36,412 nucleotides of DNA from an uncultured Pseudomonadota bacterium (lineage in GTDB: Bacteria > Myxococcota_A > UBA796 > SXON01), in NCBI GenBank assembly GCA_903921785.1, contig CAIXRH010000214.1, forward strand, positions 1 to 36,412. Direction: 5' to 3'. A program made the position numbers and the translations under genes. Every line of letters starts with the position of its first letter. The first letter of the stretch is position 1. Of the stretch, positions 15,939 to 23,441 are shown piece by piece. Below the pieces are notes generated by a model. That model was not told where the DNA came from. It saw nothing but the letters and a program-made list of their open reading frames with translations, and made no database searches.

Positions 15939-16873
15939 TGGAGTTCTTCCCCGCCTGGTGGGACGGCCTCACCCTGCTGCGGCTCGGCGCGCTCGGCGTC
16001 GCGGTCGTCGCATGGCTCGCGGTCGGATGGTTCGCCGCGCCGCGGCTCTGGGCGTTCTTCGATGAGATCACCCTCGGCTACGTCCGCTGGATGCAGGCCG
16101 AGTTCGACCGGATGTACCTGGAGGTCTCCACGCAGCTCTGCCTCGCGAGCATCGTGAGCAGCGTGGTCGTCTTCGCTGCCCTGGGCTTCTTCCTCACCAG
16201 CGGGCTGCCCTGGGAGGGCGGCTACCACCTCATCCGGGCGCTGGTCGTGGGCGTGCTGGTGGCGGGTCCCTTCGGCCTGCCCACCGGCTACCGGCTCCCC
16301 CGCGCGGTGGTGGAGTGGATGTGGCGGCGGCGCATCGAGAAGTTCGAGGACCAGCTCCTCGACGCCCTGGCGTTCATGTCCAACGGGCTGAAGTCCGGGT
16401 TGTCCCTGCTTCAGAGCATGGACATGGTGCGGCAGGAGCTGCCGAACCCCATCGCCGAGGAGTTCGCCCTCACGCTGAACCAGCAGCGCCTCGGGATGCC
16501 CCTGGAAGATGCGCTGCTCGGCCTGGAGAAGCGGATCGGCACGGAGGACGTGCAGATCATCGTCACCAGCATCAACATCCTCCGGCAGTCGGGCGGCAAC
16601 CTCGCCGAGACGTTCGACACGGTCGCCCACACCATCCGGGAACGGAAAAAGGTCTCGGGGAAGGTGAAGTCGTTGACCGCGCAGGGCGAGGCGCAGGGGC
16701 TCATCATCACCGTGATGCCGTTCGTGCTCGCGGCGGCGTTGTGGGTCATCGACCCCGTGCTCATCTCGCGGCTGTGGACCACGGCCCTGGGATGGGGGCT
16801 GATCTTCTTCATGCTCACCTTGCAGGTGATCGGCGGGATGATGATCCGGCGGATCGTGAAGGTGGAGGTCTGA
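15938..16873 (+). CDS. tadB: Tad inner-membrane platform protein TadB
   Basis: 311 residues of the type II secretion F-domain family. Two membrane segments lie near 15-35 and 70-90, and another close pair near 95-115. The F domain at about 130-270 contains FEDQLLDALAFMSNGLKSGLSLLQSM and GGNLAETFDTVAHTIRER, both typical of TadB/GspF proteins, and final membrane helices lie at about 255-305. It works with TadA to move pilin subunits. The start overlaps the ATPase stop (TGATG), and its stop overlaps the following methyltransferase-like gene the same way. The usual partner TadC does not follow. Confidence 0.88.
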   Translation: MEFFPAWWDGLTLLRLGALGVAVVAWLAVGWFAAPRLWAFFDEITLGYVRWMQAEFDRMYLEVSTQLCLASIVSSVVVFAALGFFLTSGLPWEGGYHLIRALVVGVLVAGPFGLPTGYRLPRAVVEWMWRRRIEKFEDQLLDALAFMSNGLKSGLSLLQSMDMVRQELPNPIAEEFALTLNQQRLGMPLEDALLGLEKRIGTEDVQIIVTSINILRQSGGNLAETFDTVAHTIRERKKVSGKVKSLTAQGEAQGLIITVMPFVLAAALWVIDPVLISRLWTTALGWGLIFFMLTLQVIGGMMIRRIVKVEV

Positions 16874-17445
16874 TGGCCTGGTTGGTGTACGGGTTGCACG
16901 CGCTTTTCTGGGCGCCATTCCTCGTCCGGGGCCAGCTCGACAAACGCTCGGGCACCGCGCAGACCGGCCCCGAGGCGCACCGGAGCCCGGGAGCCACCGC
17001 GCTGGTCTGGGCCCACTCCCTGGCGTTCGGCGTGACCTACTTCGGCATCGGCTGGGGCGCCTTCGGCGGTCCGCTCTGGCCACTTCCCATGCCCGTCCGG
17101 CTCCTCGGCGTCCCGATCGTTATCGGCACAACCTGGATGATCATCCGGGTGATGATGGTCTTCCGGAGCTGGCGCCTGCGGGCGGCGCTCCAGTCCGACC
17201 ACCAGCTCTGCACCGAGGGGCCGTTCCGCGTGGTGCGCCACCCGATCTACACCGGCCTGGTACTGCTCACCTTCGCGAGCTTCCTCCTGGTCCCCAACGT
17301 GCTCACCGCGATCGGGGTGATCACCAATTTCCTGGCCGGAGATGTCCGTGCGCGCACGGAGGAGAAGCTGTTGGCCGGGGTGTTTGGGGACCGGTATACC
17401 GCGTATATGGCCCGAACGAAGCGGTTCCTGCCCGGCGTGTACTGA
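16873..17445 (+). CDS. Isoprenylcysteine carboxyl methyltransferase-like membrane protein
   Basis: 190 residues with about four membrane helices and the C-terminal signature of the ICMT/PEMT methyltransferase family: GPFRVVRHPIYTG (about 117-129), then R-x-EEKLLAGVFGDRYTAYMARTKRFLPG at the end. Such proteins bind S-adenosylmethionine at the membrane and methylate a C-terminal carboxylate, a lipid or other small group. It overlaps tadB by one base, so it is surely coexpressed with the Tad genes and occupies the place where tadC is normally found. Possible targets are the Flp pilins or a lipid; this is inference. Confidence 0.75.
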   Translation: MAWLVYGLHALFWAPFLVRGQLDKRSGTAQTGPEAHRSPGATALVWAHSLAFGVTYFGIGWGAFGGPLWPLPMPVRLLGVPIVIGTTWMIIRVMMVFRSWRLRAALQSDHQLCTEGPFRVVRHPIYTGLVLLTFASFLLVPNVLTAIGVITNFLAGDVRARTEEKLLAGVFGDRYTAYMARTKRFLPGVY

Positions 17446-17593
17446 TCAGGGCGCCATACAGCGGGGGTGCCGGTGCCACCCGGGTCAGGCGCAACGACCG
17501 TCCGCGCTCCACTTCCATCGCTGGCCGCGGGGGCCGCGTCCGGAGGGGGGCGGGTGTGGCCGCGGGGGCGCTGTCGGGGTAGTGCGCCTGCGT
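17446..17593. other. Spacer between Tad run and tRNA-Pro
   Basis: 148 bases with no coding region. A short GC hairpin (GGTG...CACC near 17465-17479) follows the methyltransferase stop, without a T-run; it may help end the Tad transcript. The tRNA promoter must lie here or upstream, but I see no clear hexamers. Confidence 0.4.
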
Positions 17594-17670
17594 CGGGGCG
17601 TAGCTCAGCCTGGTAGAGCGTCTGCCTTGGGCGCAGAAGGTCGTCAGTTCGAATCTGGCCGCCCCGACCA
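17594..17670 (+). tRNA. tRNA-Pro (anticodon TGG)
   Basis: 77 bases folding into a full cloverleaf. The acceptor stem is CGGGGCG/CGCCCCG and the anticodon stem TCTGC/GCAGA with loop CTTGGGC, giving anticodon TGG at 17628-17630 (tRNA position 35-37). The T-loop is TTCGAAT and the 3' CCA is encoded. Sequences after it have accessory character, and bacterial tRNA 3' ends are common integration sites. Confidence 0.95.
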
Positions 17671-17687
17671 CAATAAGGATGCAGGCA

Positions 17688-17726
17688 GAACGCCCGCTTT
17701 CGGTTGATGCCCCGAAGCGGGCGTTC
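17688..17726. terminator. Hairpin after tRNA-Pro
   Basis: An inverted repeat of 12-13 base pairs, GAACGCCCGCTTT with GAAGCGGGCGTTC, lies 17 bases after the tRNA and is followed on the plus strand by GAGTTTC. It could end the tRNA transcript and, from the other side, the minus-strand toxin-antitoxin operon that stops at 17768. The T-run is short, so termination strength is uncertain. Confidence 0.65.
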
Positions 17727-17767
17727 GAGTTTCTGCCCCCGTTGAACCGTGGTTTTTTGGTTCGAAT

Positions 17768-18028
17768 CTACTCGGGGTTCGCGAGCCCTGCGGCCGACCG
17801 GGCAGAGCCGGGGAGGAGCACGCGAACCTGTTCGGGTGCGAAGCGAGCGAGGTCCGACGCATCGCGGAGCACCAGCGCGAACCGGGCGGCGATTTGCTGT
17901 CCGTTGTCATCGAGCGCCCGCGGCTGGTCGAGCCACGGCTCGAGGGGGCAGCCGTCCAAGTCGCGGCGGACCGCGTCTACCCCGCCATCCTGGAGGGCGC
18001 GGACCACATCGTCCAGGATGTCCGCCAT
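17768..18028 (-). CDS. Small protein coupled to PIN toxin, unknown
   Basis: 86 residues, starting MADILDDVVRALQDGGVDAVRRD and rich in Asp, Ala, Leu and Arg. It is mainly helical by composition, without membrane segments or any motif I recognise. Its ATG overlaps the stop of the PIN toxin gene by one base (TGATG), so it should be translated with it. Third genes in toxin-antitoxin operons may be chaperones, extra antitoxins or unrelated passengers; nothing here decides which. The reading frame extends upstream, but only as a shadow of the toxin gene. It could also be a chance frame, although length and coupling argue for a gene. Confidence 0.5.
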   Translation of the reverse strand: MADILDDVVRALQDGGVDAVRRDLDGCPLEPWLDQPRALDDNGQQIAARFALVLRDASDLARFAPEQVRVLLPGSARSAAGLANPE

Positions 18029-18426
18029 CACCGGGGCCCGAGATCGTCCAGGGTCCGAATCCTCCCGACCCCTGGCGCGTGGGCCGCCAGCGCCCGAAGG
18101 CCCCCCGGATCGCTGGTGAGCACGTCCTCCTTGTGGTCCGCCGCACTCCGGACGACGAACGCATCCACCACGTCGGCGGTCCCCGCGCGGGCGCACAGCT
18201 CCCCGGTGCGCCTCGAGGCGGTTCCGTCGAGTGGAACCTCGCGACACCCCCCGAGGACGATCGCCACGCGCGCGTCGCGCGGACCCCGCCAGGCCTCCGC
18301 CACGACGGGCGAGGGCACCGACGCGACCAGGCCCTTCAGGGTCAACCACTTCCACCAGACCCAGAACCGACGGTCATCCCGGCCGGCCGCGATGAGCGCG
18401 CCGGTGTCGAGGGTCACTCCTGCCAC
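18028..18426 (-). CDS. PIN-domain toxin, VapC-like
   Basis: 132 residues from a GTG start. It opens with MAGVTLDTGALIAA, the usual first strand of PIN ribonucleases with acidic D7. E44 (SPVVAEAW), D88 (ADVVDAF) and D106 (LTSDPGGL) complete the acidic quartet that holds the metal. PIN toxins of TA systems cut RNA, often tRNA or rRNA, when their antitoxin is lost. The start lies 13 bases inside the antitoxin gene, the normal coupling for such pairs, and its stop overlaps the third gene. The FWVWWKW stretch at 21-27 is unusually rich in tryptophan. Confidence 0.8.
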   Translation of the reverse strand: MAGVTLDTGALIAAGRDDRRFWVWWKWLTLKGLVASVPSPVVAEAWRGPRDARVAIVLGGCREVPLDGTASRRTGELCARAGTADVVDAFVVRSAADHKEDVLTSDPGGLRALAAHAPGVGRIRTLDDLGPR

Positions 18427-18632
18427 GCGCGCTCCACCGCAGCGAGCTCGTCGCTGCTGATCTCCCCGTGCTCACGTTCCCAGGCCGCGATGGCCAGAGA
18501 TGCGTTGCGGAGGAGCAGGCGCGACTCGGCAGCCCGCGCGAGCCACGCCGAGAGGGTAGACCCGTCGGCGAGAGCGGCGTCGCGGATGCGGGCGGCGAGG
18601 TCTTCCGGGAGGGAGAGCGAGAGGCGTTCCAT
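18414..18632 (-). CDS. Ribbon-helix-helix antitoxin
   Basis: 72 residues starting MERLSLSLPEDLAARIRDAALADG, the beta-strand and helix of a ribbon-helix-helix DNA-binding antitoxin, followed by a second helix TLSAWLARAAESRLLL and an acidic tail that would wrap the PIN toxin. The frame is open to an ATG at 18668, but the start at 18632 is preferred because it gives the family's normal N-terminus and leaves the palindrome 18642-18653 outside the gene. No Shine-Dalgarno sequence precedes it. A TATGAT sequence ends 6 bases before the ATG, which would make the transcript leaderless. Autoregulation through the palindrome is expected. Confidence 0.8.
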   Translation of the reverse strand: MERLSLSLPEDLAARIRDAALADGSTLSAWLARAAESRLLLRNASLAIAAWEREHGEISSDELAAVERAWQE

Positions 18633-18641
18633 GCGGTCATC

Positions 18642-18653
18642 ATACGATCGTAT
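18642..18653. promoter_or_regulatory. Perfect palindrome, likely operator of the TA operon
   Basis: ATACGATCGTAT is a perfect 12-base palindrome, 9 bases before the antitoxin ATG and overlapping the likely -10 box (TATGAT on the minus strand). RHH antitoxins typically bind such short palindromes and repress their own operon. It stands out from its GC-rich surroundings. Confidence 0.65.
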
Positions 18654-19150
18654 TACGCCGACATCCACACCCGATTTCCGGCGTGGTTGTCAACAAAACA
18701 CAGCCTCGAAGGCGAGTACACGCTCACTCTCCCAGCCCCTCGGATCGAGCCACCAAGGTCGATAGGCATTCGCCCATCCCGACCACGGATGTGAAGGCCC
18801 GCCGAAGTGAGGAACTTCTACGGTCCATCTTGAGTTTTCGGCCCGAAAGGCTGTCGAACTCGCTCCCGCCGGACCGCCGGTACGGGGGCCAGCCCGGGCG
18901 CTGCGCAAACACGCGTCGCCCAAGTGGCTGAAATCGCTTCCAGGCCGCCGGGCTGGCCCACCCCGCGTCGCCGGTTGTACGGCTGACCGAGGGGGCGGGT
19001 TACCAACCCGCCCCCGACCGAAGCCGAACTACAACCGGCAGAAAAGTGAGCCGAGCCGAGCGCGAGCGTTAGCGTAGCGCTCGCATCGGCGGGGATGGGC
19101 AGTTAGTACCGCCTCCCCCCGGACGACACCTGCCTTCCCTCCGCCTGCTC
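18654..19150. other. Non-coding stretch with three inverted repeats
   Basis: About 500 bases without a convincing gene. The part near 18660-18870 is clearly less GC-rich than its neighbours. It contains a 12-bp inverted repeat (GGGCCAGCCCGG at 18886-18897 and its complement at 18948-18959). A hairpin at 18972-19037 has an outer stem CGGTTGTA/TACAACCG and an inner 11-bp stem GGGGGCGGGTT/AACCCGCCCCC. A third hairpin at 19055-19090 is built on GCGAGCG/CGCTCGC. It could encode a structured RNA or be the remains of a mobile element. Confidence 0.5.
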
Positions 19151-19774
19151 GTGGTCGGTGCCTCGCAGGGCACCGGTGCGCTCACGGTCTCGGCCGCTCT
19201 GGCACGCGGCCACCAGGTCACCGCGTTCTCCCGTAGCCCCCAGAAGCTCACGATCGAGCACGCGTCCCTCACGAGGCGCGCGGGGAGCTTCCACGACGCC
19301 GCCGCCGTGGATGCCGCGGTGATGGGGCACGACGCCGTGATCATCACCGCGGCGCCCTCGTCGCTCGCGGGGTTCAAGGAGAACCCGACGTACTTCTCGG
19401 CGGGCACCGCGCTCGTTGTCGAAGCGATGAAGCGCCACGGGGTGCGGCGGTTGGTGGTGCTGAGCTCGCTAGGGACAGGGGAAAGTCGGGCTCTGCAGGG
19501 CTGGTTCATCCGGACCGTGATGATCGACGGCCTCCTGAAGCTGCCGTCTCAGGATCACGAGCGGCAGGAGGCCCTGACGCGGGCATCCGACCTGGAGTGG
19601 GTCATCGCGCGCCCCGGGCGCCTCACGAACGGGCCGGCGCGCGGCCGCTACGTCAAGCGGGCGGAGATCGCCCCCGTCCCCGGCTCGATCGCCCGGGCGG
19701 ACGTGGCGGATTTCCTGGTCACCGCCGCCGACTCGGACGCCTGGGTGGGCAAGGCCGTGCAGATCGGCGGATGA
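19151..19774 (+). CDS. NAD(P)-binding oxidoreductase (atypical SDR), start uncertain
   Basis: 207 residues from the GTG at 19151, a Rossmann-fold protein of the atypical SDR / NmrA-like group. VGASQGTGALTVSAALARGHQVTAFSR is the dinucleotide-binding loop, RLVVLSSLGTGES a middle strand, and VIARPGRLTNGP the usual active-site-region strand. The GTG start cuts the first beta strand: the codons before it read RLL, which belongs to the fold (RLLVVGA). No ATG, GTG or TTG occurs there in frame; only CTG at 19130 or 19145 could restore it. So the start is either CTG or a damaged codon. Substrate unknown; the gene stands alone. Confidence 0.75.
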   Translation: MVGASQGTGALTVSAALARGHQVTAFSRSPQKLTIEHASLTRRAGSFHDAAAVDAAVMGHDAVIITAAPSSLAGFKENPTYFSAGTALVVEAMKRHGVRRLVVLSSLGTGESRALQGWFIRTVMIDGLLKLPSQDHERQEALTRASDLEWVIARPGRLTNGPARGRYVKRAEIAPVPGSIARADVADFLVTAADSDAWVGKAVQIGG

Positions 19775-20050
19775 GCGCGGAGGCCGGCGAGCGGCTGGGT
19801 GCCTGGCCAGCGGAGCTACGGAGCTCCGCGCGGGGACGCGGAACGTGGTGCCGCTGGGGGGAGGTGGGAGTGGAGACGGCCTGGCAGGGCACCGGAGCTA
19901 AACTCGCAGCCTAAAACGCCAATACCAGCGCGCTCGACCACGCCTGCGGATCGAGCCAGCACGTTCGACCCGCATTCGGCCGCCCCGACCCCCCTGCGAA
20001 AGCCCGCCAGCGAGGCGCTCGGATCGGCCCGGAGCACGCCTCCGATGCGG
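19775..20050. other. Spacer with tRNA-Pro 3'-end-like fragment
   Basis: 276 bases between convergent genes, no gene seen. At 19978-19990 it carries 13 bases identical to the end of tRNA-Pro (GGCCGCCCCGACC), with GTTCGA 15 bases earlier, as in a T-loop. It may be an old attachment site, or chance. Confidence 0.3.
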
Positions 20051-21763
20051 TCAAGGCGCTCGGAGCCGGAACGCGTCGACCCAAGGCATGCCGTTCACGC
20101 TCGTGGCGGCGACCGTCAACGTGCCGGCGGCCACGATCGGCACGTCCAGGACGTGCGCCTCCCACACGCCCGCCGCCGAGGGGGTGCTTCCGGTCCACGC
20201 TGCGACCTCGACGCCGTCCAGCGCGGCGGAGACGCGGACATCGCCGGGTACATCGCCGGGATAGGTCCCGGTCAGCAGGCTGAACTCGAGGGCGTAGGTG
20301 CCCGGGACGTCGACGGCGAGGGACTGTGAGACGGTGCCGGCGCTGGCGAGGAGGAGCGCCTGCGCGCCGCTTGCGGCCGCCGGGAAATGCGCCGCCACCG
20401 AGGTCGCGAGGAGGTAGTTGCCGGGCGCAGCGGGAGTCGTCCACCCGAAGTTCGCGCCCATCCCGCCGGACGGCACGACGTACCAGCCGTACTCCGCGAC
20501 CGGCAACTCCATGTCGCCGTTGTCCAGCGTCGGCGCGGACACATGCGCCGCGAGCGCCTCCGCCACGGCGTCCAGGTGGGAGGTGTCGGGCCCCGCTGCG
20601 GTCCAGGTCGGCGCGATCCAGCCGCCCTCGTCGTGCTCGTTCCAGGCGTAGAGCACCACGACGTCGGCCGGAGCGGAGGCGGCGTGGGCGTCCACCCACG
20701 TCAGCCCCTCCTCCACGTGGGCCGTCAACTCCTCCGGCGTGGGGGCTTCGAAGTGGATGTCCGCGTAGGTCGACCAGGGGGTGGGCGTCTCGATGCGCGG
20801 GCGGGGGTCCCACCCGGCGCCCAGCCCGGGGACCACGCCCAGCCCGGTCGAGGCCTCCGCGGCCCAGGTGGCGCGGGCCGTCGCCCCGAGCTCGCTGTAG
20901 GGCGCCCCGGCCTCACTTCCACCGTACACTGCGTAGGTCGAGAGGGCGTCGAAGCCGAGGGATCGCGCGGTGGCCGCGTCGCCGACCGGGTCCCAGCCCA
21001 TCAGCACCAGGTAGGGGTCCCCCTGGCCGGCGGCGACGCAGGCCTCGCGCAGGTCCGCGAAGGCCCGCGCCGCGTCGTCGATGGCCGGGAAGCGGGCGGT
21101 GCCCCACAGGCTCGGCGCGTCGAAGAGGAAGAGGAGCGGCCGCTCGCCGTCCACGCGGACATAGCTTGGGTCGGCGAGCAGCTCGACGTACCGGTCCACC
21201 TGCTCGGACCAAGACACTTCGCTGTCGAGGGAGAGCCAGCCACCCTGGAGGATGAGCGCGAAGTCCAGGCCCGTATGGGGACTGTCCAGGTACAGGTGGA
21301 GCCCGTTGCTCATCCCGATGTCCGGCGGGTAGGCGACGAACGCCCAGTAGTCCACCCCGGCCGCCTGGGCCCAGGCGATCTCTTCCGCCATGATCCTGGG
21401 ATCGTTCCCGCGGATGGACACGCTGTCGGGGCCGAGCTCCTCCCCGAAGCTGGGCATCCGGTCGTGCCAATGCGCCGGCGAGAGCGTGCTCTCCACCGTG
21501 GCGTTCACGCTGTCGTCCTCCTGCCAGGCGTCCCAGCGGATCGCGCCGAGACGGGGCCGGTGACGCACGACCGAGCCGGAGTCGGTGTCCGCGCCGGTGT
21601 CGCTGTCCTGGCCGGTGTCCGCGCCGCTGTCGCTGTCCTGGCCGGTGTCCGCGCCCGTGTCCGTGTCCGCCCCGCTGTCCCCGGTCGTCGGCGTTTCGAG
21701 CGCCGTATCGCCCGACTCGGAGTCCTGGCACGCGAGGAGGAGGAGGAGCAGGTGCGGCGTCAT
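20051..21763 (-). CDS. Lipoprotein with GH99/WbsX-like glycoside hydrolase domain
   Basis: 570 residues. The short lipoprotein signal MTPHLLLLLLAC has Cys12 as the lipid site. An Asp/Ser/Thr/Gly repeat linker (about 13-65) follows. Residues 70-400 resemble the GH99-like/WbsX TIM-barrel group: IMAEEIAWAQAAGVDYWAFVAYP, YVELLADPSYVRVDGERPLLFLFD and VVLYAWNEHDEGGWIAPTW. Residues 410-570 form a beta-sandwich resembling a carbohydrate-binding module. GH99 enzymes cleave alpha-mannosides, and WbsX-like proteins occur in polysaccharide clusters. It probably acts on glycans at the outer surface. It stands alone on the minus strand. Substrate unknown. Confidence 0.7.
   Translation of the reverse strand: MTPHLLLLLLACQDSESGDTALETPTTGDSGADTDTGADTGQDSDSGADTGQDSDTGADTDSGSVVRHRPRLGAIRWDAWQEDDSVNATVESTLSPAHWHDRMPSFGEELGPDSVSIRGNDPRIMAEEIAWAQAAGVDYWAFVAYPPDIGMSNGLHLYLDSPHTGLDFALILQGGWLSLDSEVSWSEQVDRYVELLADPSYVRVDGERPLLFLFDAPSLWGTARFPAIDDAARAFADLREACVAAGQGDPYLVLMGWDPVGDAATARSLGFDALSTYAVYGGSEAGAPYSELGATARATWAAEASTGLGVVPGLGAGWDPRPRIETPTPWSTYADIHFEAPTPEELTAHVEEGLTWVDAHAASAPADVVVLYAWNEHDEGGWIAPTWTAAGPDTSHLDAVAEALAAHVSAPTLDNGDMELPVAEYGWYVVPSGGMGANFGWTTPAAPGNYLLATSVAAHFPAAASGAQALLLASAGTVSQSLAVDVPGTYALEFSLLTGTYPGDVPGDVRVSAALDGVEVAAWTGSTPSAAGVWEAHVLDVPIVAAGTLTVAATSVNGMPWVDAFRLRAP
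21585..21674. repeat. 30-bp tandem repeat in lipoprotein linker
   Basis: Two near-identical 30-base units (21585-21614 and 21615-21644, differing at one base) and a partial third encode the ten-residue period GADTGQDSD(S/T) in the linker of the GH99-like lipoprotein. Such in-frame minisatellites change length easily and would vary the distance between membrane and enzyme domain. Confidence 0.75.
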
Positions 21764-21915
21764 GCAGTCCGAATCTACCCCCAGTCCGCGAAGGGTGGTG
21801 AGCGCTTACGACCGGGTCCCTCCGCGCGCACCAGGCTCACGGCGTCGATGCCAGTCCCGGATCGCCAAGGTTGACGACCCGCGGGGCCGGCCAGGCGCGT
21901 CGTGCACCCCACCGC

Positions 21916-22833
21916 TCACCGCGTCGGCGCCTCCAGCAGGGTCGCAAGCCTGGGCCGCACAAAGTCGATGAAGGCGCGCGTTCGGGGCGTGACGTAGCGG
22001 CCACCCAGATGGACGAGGCTCAACGGCGTTGCCGCCGGGGCGAACGCCTTCAGCACCCTGACCAGGTCACCGCGCCGCAGCTCGTCCCCCATCAGCGCGT
22101 CGGGCACGCGGGCGATGCCCAGGCCACGCACGGCCGCGTGGAGCAGGACCCGCCAGTCGTCGGCGACCAGCCGCCCCGACACGGCGATCTCCCGGAGCTC
22201 CTTGCCATGACCCAGGGTCCAGACGCGGCGCGGCTGGCCGCCCGCGCCCGCGTACACCAGGCAGTCGTGGCCTTCGAGGTCGGCCGGCTCCCGCGGCGCC
22301 CCCCGGGCCGCCAGGTAGCCCGGGCTCGCGACGAAGCTGACGCCCCCCGAAGCCACGCGGTGCGCGACGAGCGACGAGTCCGGCAAGGGACCGGCGCGCA
22401 AGGCGACGTCGAAGCGCTCGGCGAGCAGGTCGACGTGACGATCGGTGAGGTGCAACGACACCTGCACCGCCGGGTACGCCTCCAGGAATTCGAGGACCAG
22501 CGGGGCCAGGAACCACTGCCCCATCTGGGGCGTCGCGGTGACCCGCAGCCGCCCCCGGGGCTCACGCTGCAGCGCCGACACGGCCAACTGGGCCGCTTCG
22601 ATGGTGGCGAGGGCGTGCTCCGCCTGTTCGACGAAGGCCGCGCCGGCGTCGGTGAGCGCGAGCTTCCGCGTGCTCCGCTCGAGGAGCTGCGTGCCGAGGC
22701 TCTCCTCGAGCTCGGCGACCTTCCGACTCACGGTGGACTTGGGCATGTCGAGCCGAGCCGCGGCGCCGCGGAAGCTCCCCGCCTCGACCACACGCACGAG
22801 CACGGTGACGGCGTTGAGGTCCAGTTGTCCCAT
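21916..22833 (-). CDS. LysR-family transcriptional regulator
   Basis: 305 residues. The N-terminal winged helix-turn-helix (about 5-62) contains FRGAAARLDMPKSTVSRKVAELEESLGTQLLERSTRKLALTDAG in the usual LysR arrangement. Residues 90-295 are the substrate-binding domain of the group typified by RLRVTATPQMG and HLTDRHVDLLAERFDVALRAG. It is divergent from the membrane protein-SDR-pirin operon with 119 bases between starts, so it very likely controls that operon in response to a small effector. LysR proteins next to pirin or oxidoreductase genes often sense redox-active or aromatic compounds; the ligand here is unknown. Confidence 0.9.
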   Translation of the reverse strand: MGQLDLNAVTVLVRVVEAGSFRGAAARLDMPKSTVSRKVAELEESLGTQLLERSTRKLALTDAGAAFVEQAEHALATIEAAQLAVSALQREPRGRLRVTATPQMGQWFLAPLVLEFLEAYPAVQVSLHLTDRHVDLLAERFDVALRAGPLPDSSLVAHRVASGGVSFVASPGYLAARGAPREPADLEGHDCLVYAGAGGQPRRVWTLGHGKELREIAVSGRLVADDWRVLLHAAVRGLGIARVPDALMGDELRRGDLVRVLKAFAPAATPLSLVHLGGRYVTPRTRAFIDFVRPRLATLLEAPTR

Positions 22834-22952
22834 GAATGGAACAGTCTATCCAAATCTCCACGGCTTGTCCCGAATCGACCCGGTCATACCCTTGGCTTCC
22901 GCAGCGCAGATCGCGGTGCGCACCGACCGCCGTGACCCGGCAGGAGTGGACC

Positions 22953-23441
22953 ATGAACAACGAATCGGCCAGGACCCCCGGCCTCGCAGCCAGGATCGGC
23001 ACCGCCCTCATCGTGCTTTGGAGCGTGCTTCACCTGTGGGTGTGCGCCGACGGGCTCGTGAAGTTCTTCGCCGGCGACGTGAAGGCGCAGTGGCTCGGGC
23101 TCCTCGGCGGCACCCACGCCCCGACGGACGCGTTCGTGCACACCGCCGACGCGGTGACCGCGAACGTGCAGGCGCACCTGCTCGCGAACTTCTGCGTCGA
23201 CGTCGGCGGCTATGGCGTGCTCGGTCTGTTCGCGGCGTGGCTGATCTGGAAGCAGGCCTCCTGGCTCGGCTACGTGCTTTTCCTGGTGCTCGTCGGCATC
23301 GCGGACCTCGCCTTCACCTTCTCGTTCGTGACCTCCGGCATCATCACCTTGAACGCCGGCACGCTCGGCGGTCCGGTGCTGTGGGTGCTCGCCTGCGCGA
23401 TCACGCCCTTCGGACTTCCTCGGCGGGGGGTGTCCCGATGA
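22953..23441 (+). CDS. Four-helix membrane protein, unknown
   Basis: 162 residues with four hydrophobic helices (roughly 17-39, 77-102, 107-130 and 138-157). They are joined by a loop with FFAGDVKAQWLGLLGG and HTADAVTANVQAHL. The ATG at 22953 follows AGGAG at the right distance; a frame open 39 codons further upstream is not used. No recognised family. Its stop overlaps the start of the SDR gene by 4 bases (ATGA), so it is the first gene of the LysR-controlled operon. Possibly a DoxX-like or other small inner-membrane protein, unsure. Confidence 0.7.
   Translation: MNNESARTPGLAARIGTALIVLWSVLHLWVCADGLVKFFAGDVKAQWLGLLGGTHAPTDAFVHTADAVTANVQAHLLANFCVDVGGYGVLGLFAAWLIWKQASWLGYVLFLVLVGIADLAFTFSFVTSGIITLNAGTLGGPVLWVLACAITPFGLPRRGVSR

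Noticed and set aside
17644-17910. Minus-strand 88-codon frame over the tRNA-Pro gene
   Set aside because: It covers the tRNA and the terminator hairpin; such tRNA-antisense frames are common false genes.
18669-18693. TTGACA upstream of the antitoxin as its -35 box
   Set aside because: The distance to the TATGAT -10 box is 43 bases, far beyond the 16-18 needed.
18683-18931. 82-codon plus-strand frame in the hairpin-rich spacer
   Set aside because: No ribosome-binding site, no motif and it runs into the inverted repeat; composition does not look coding.
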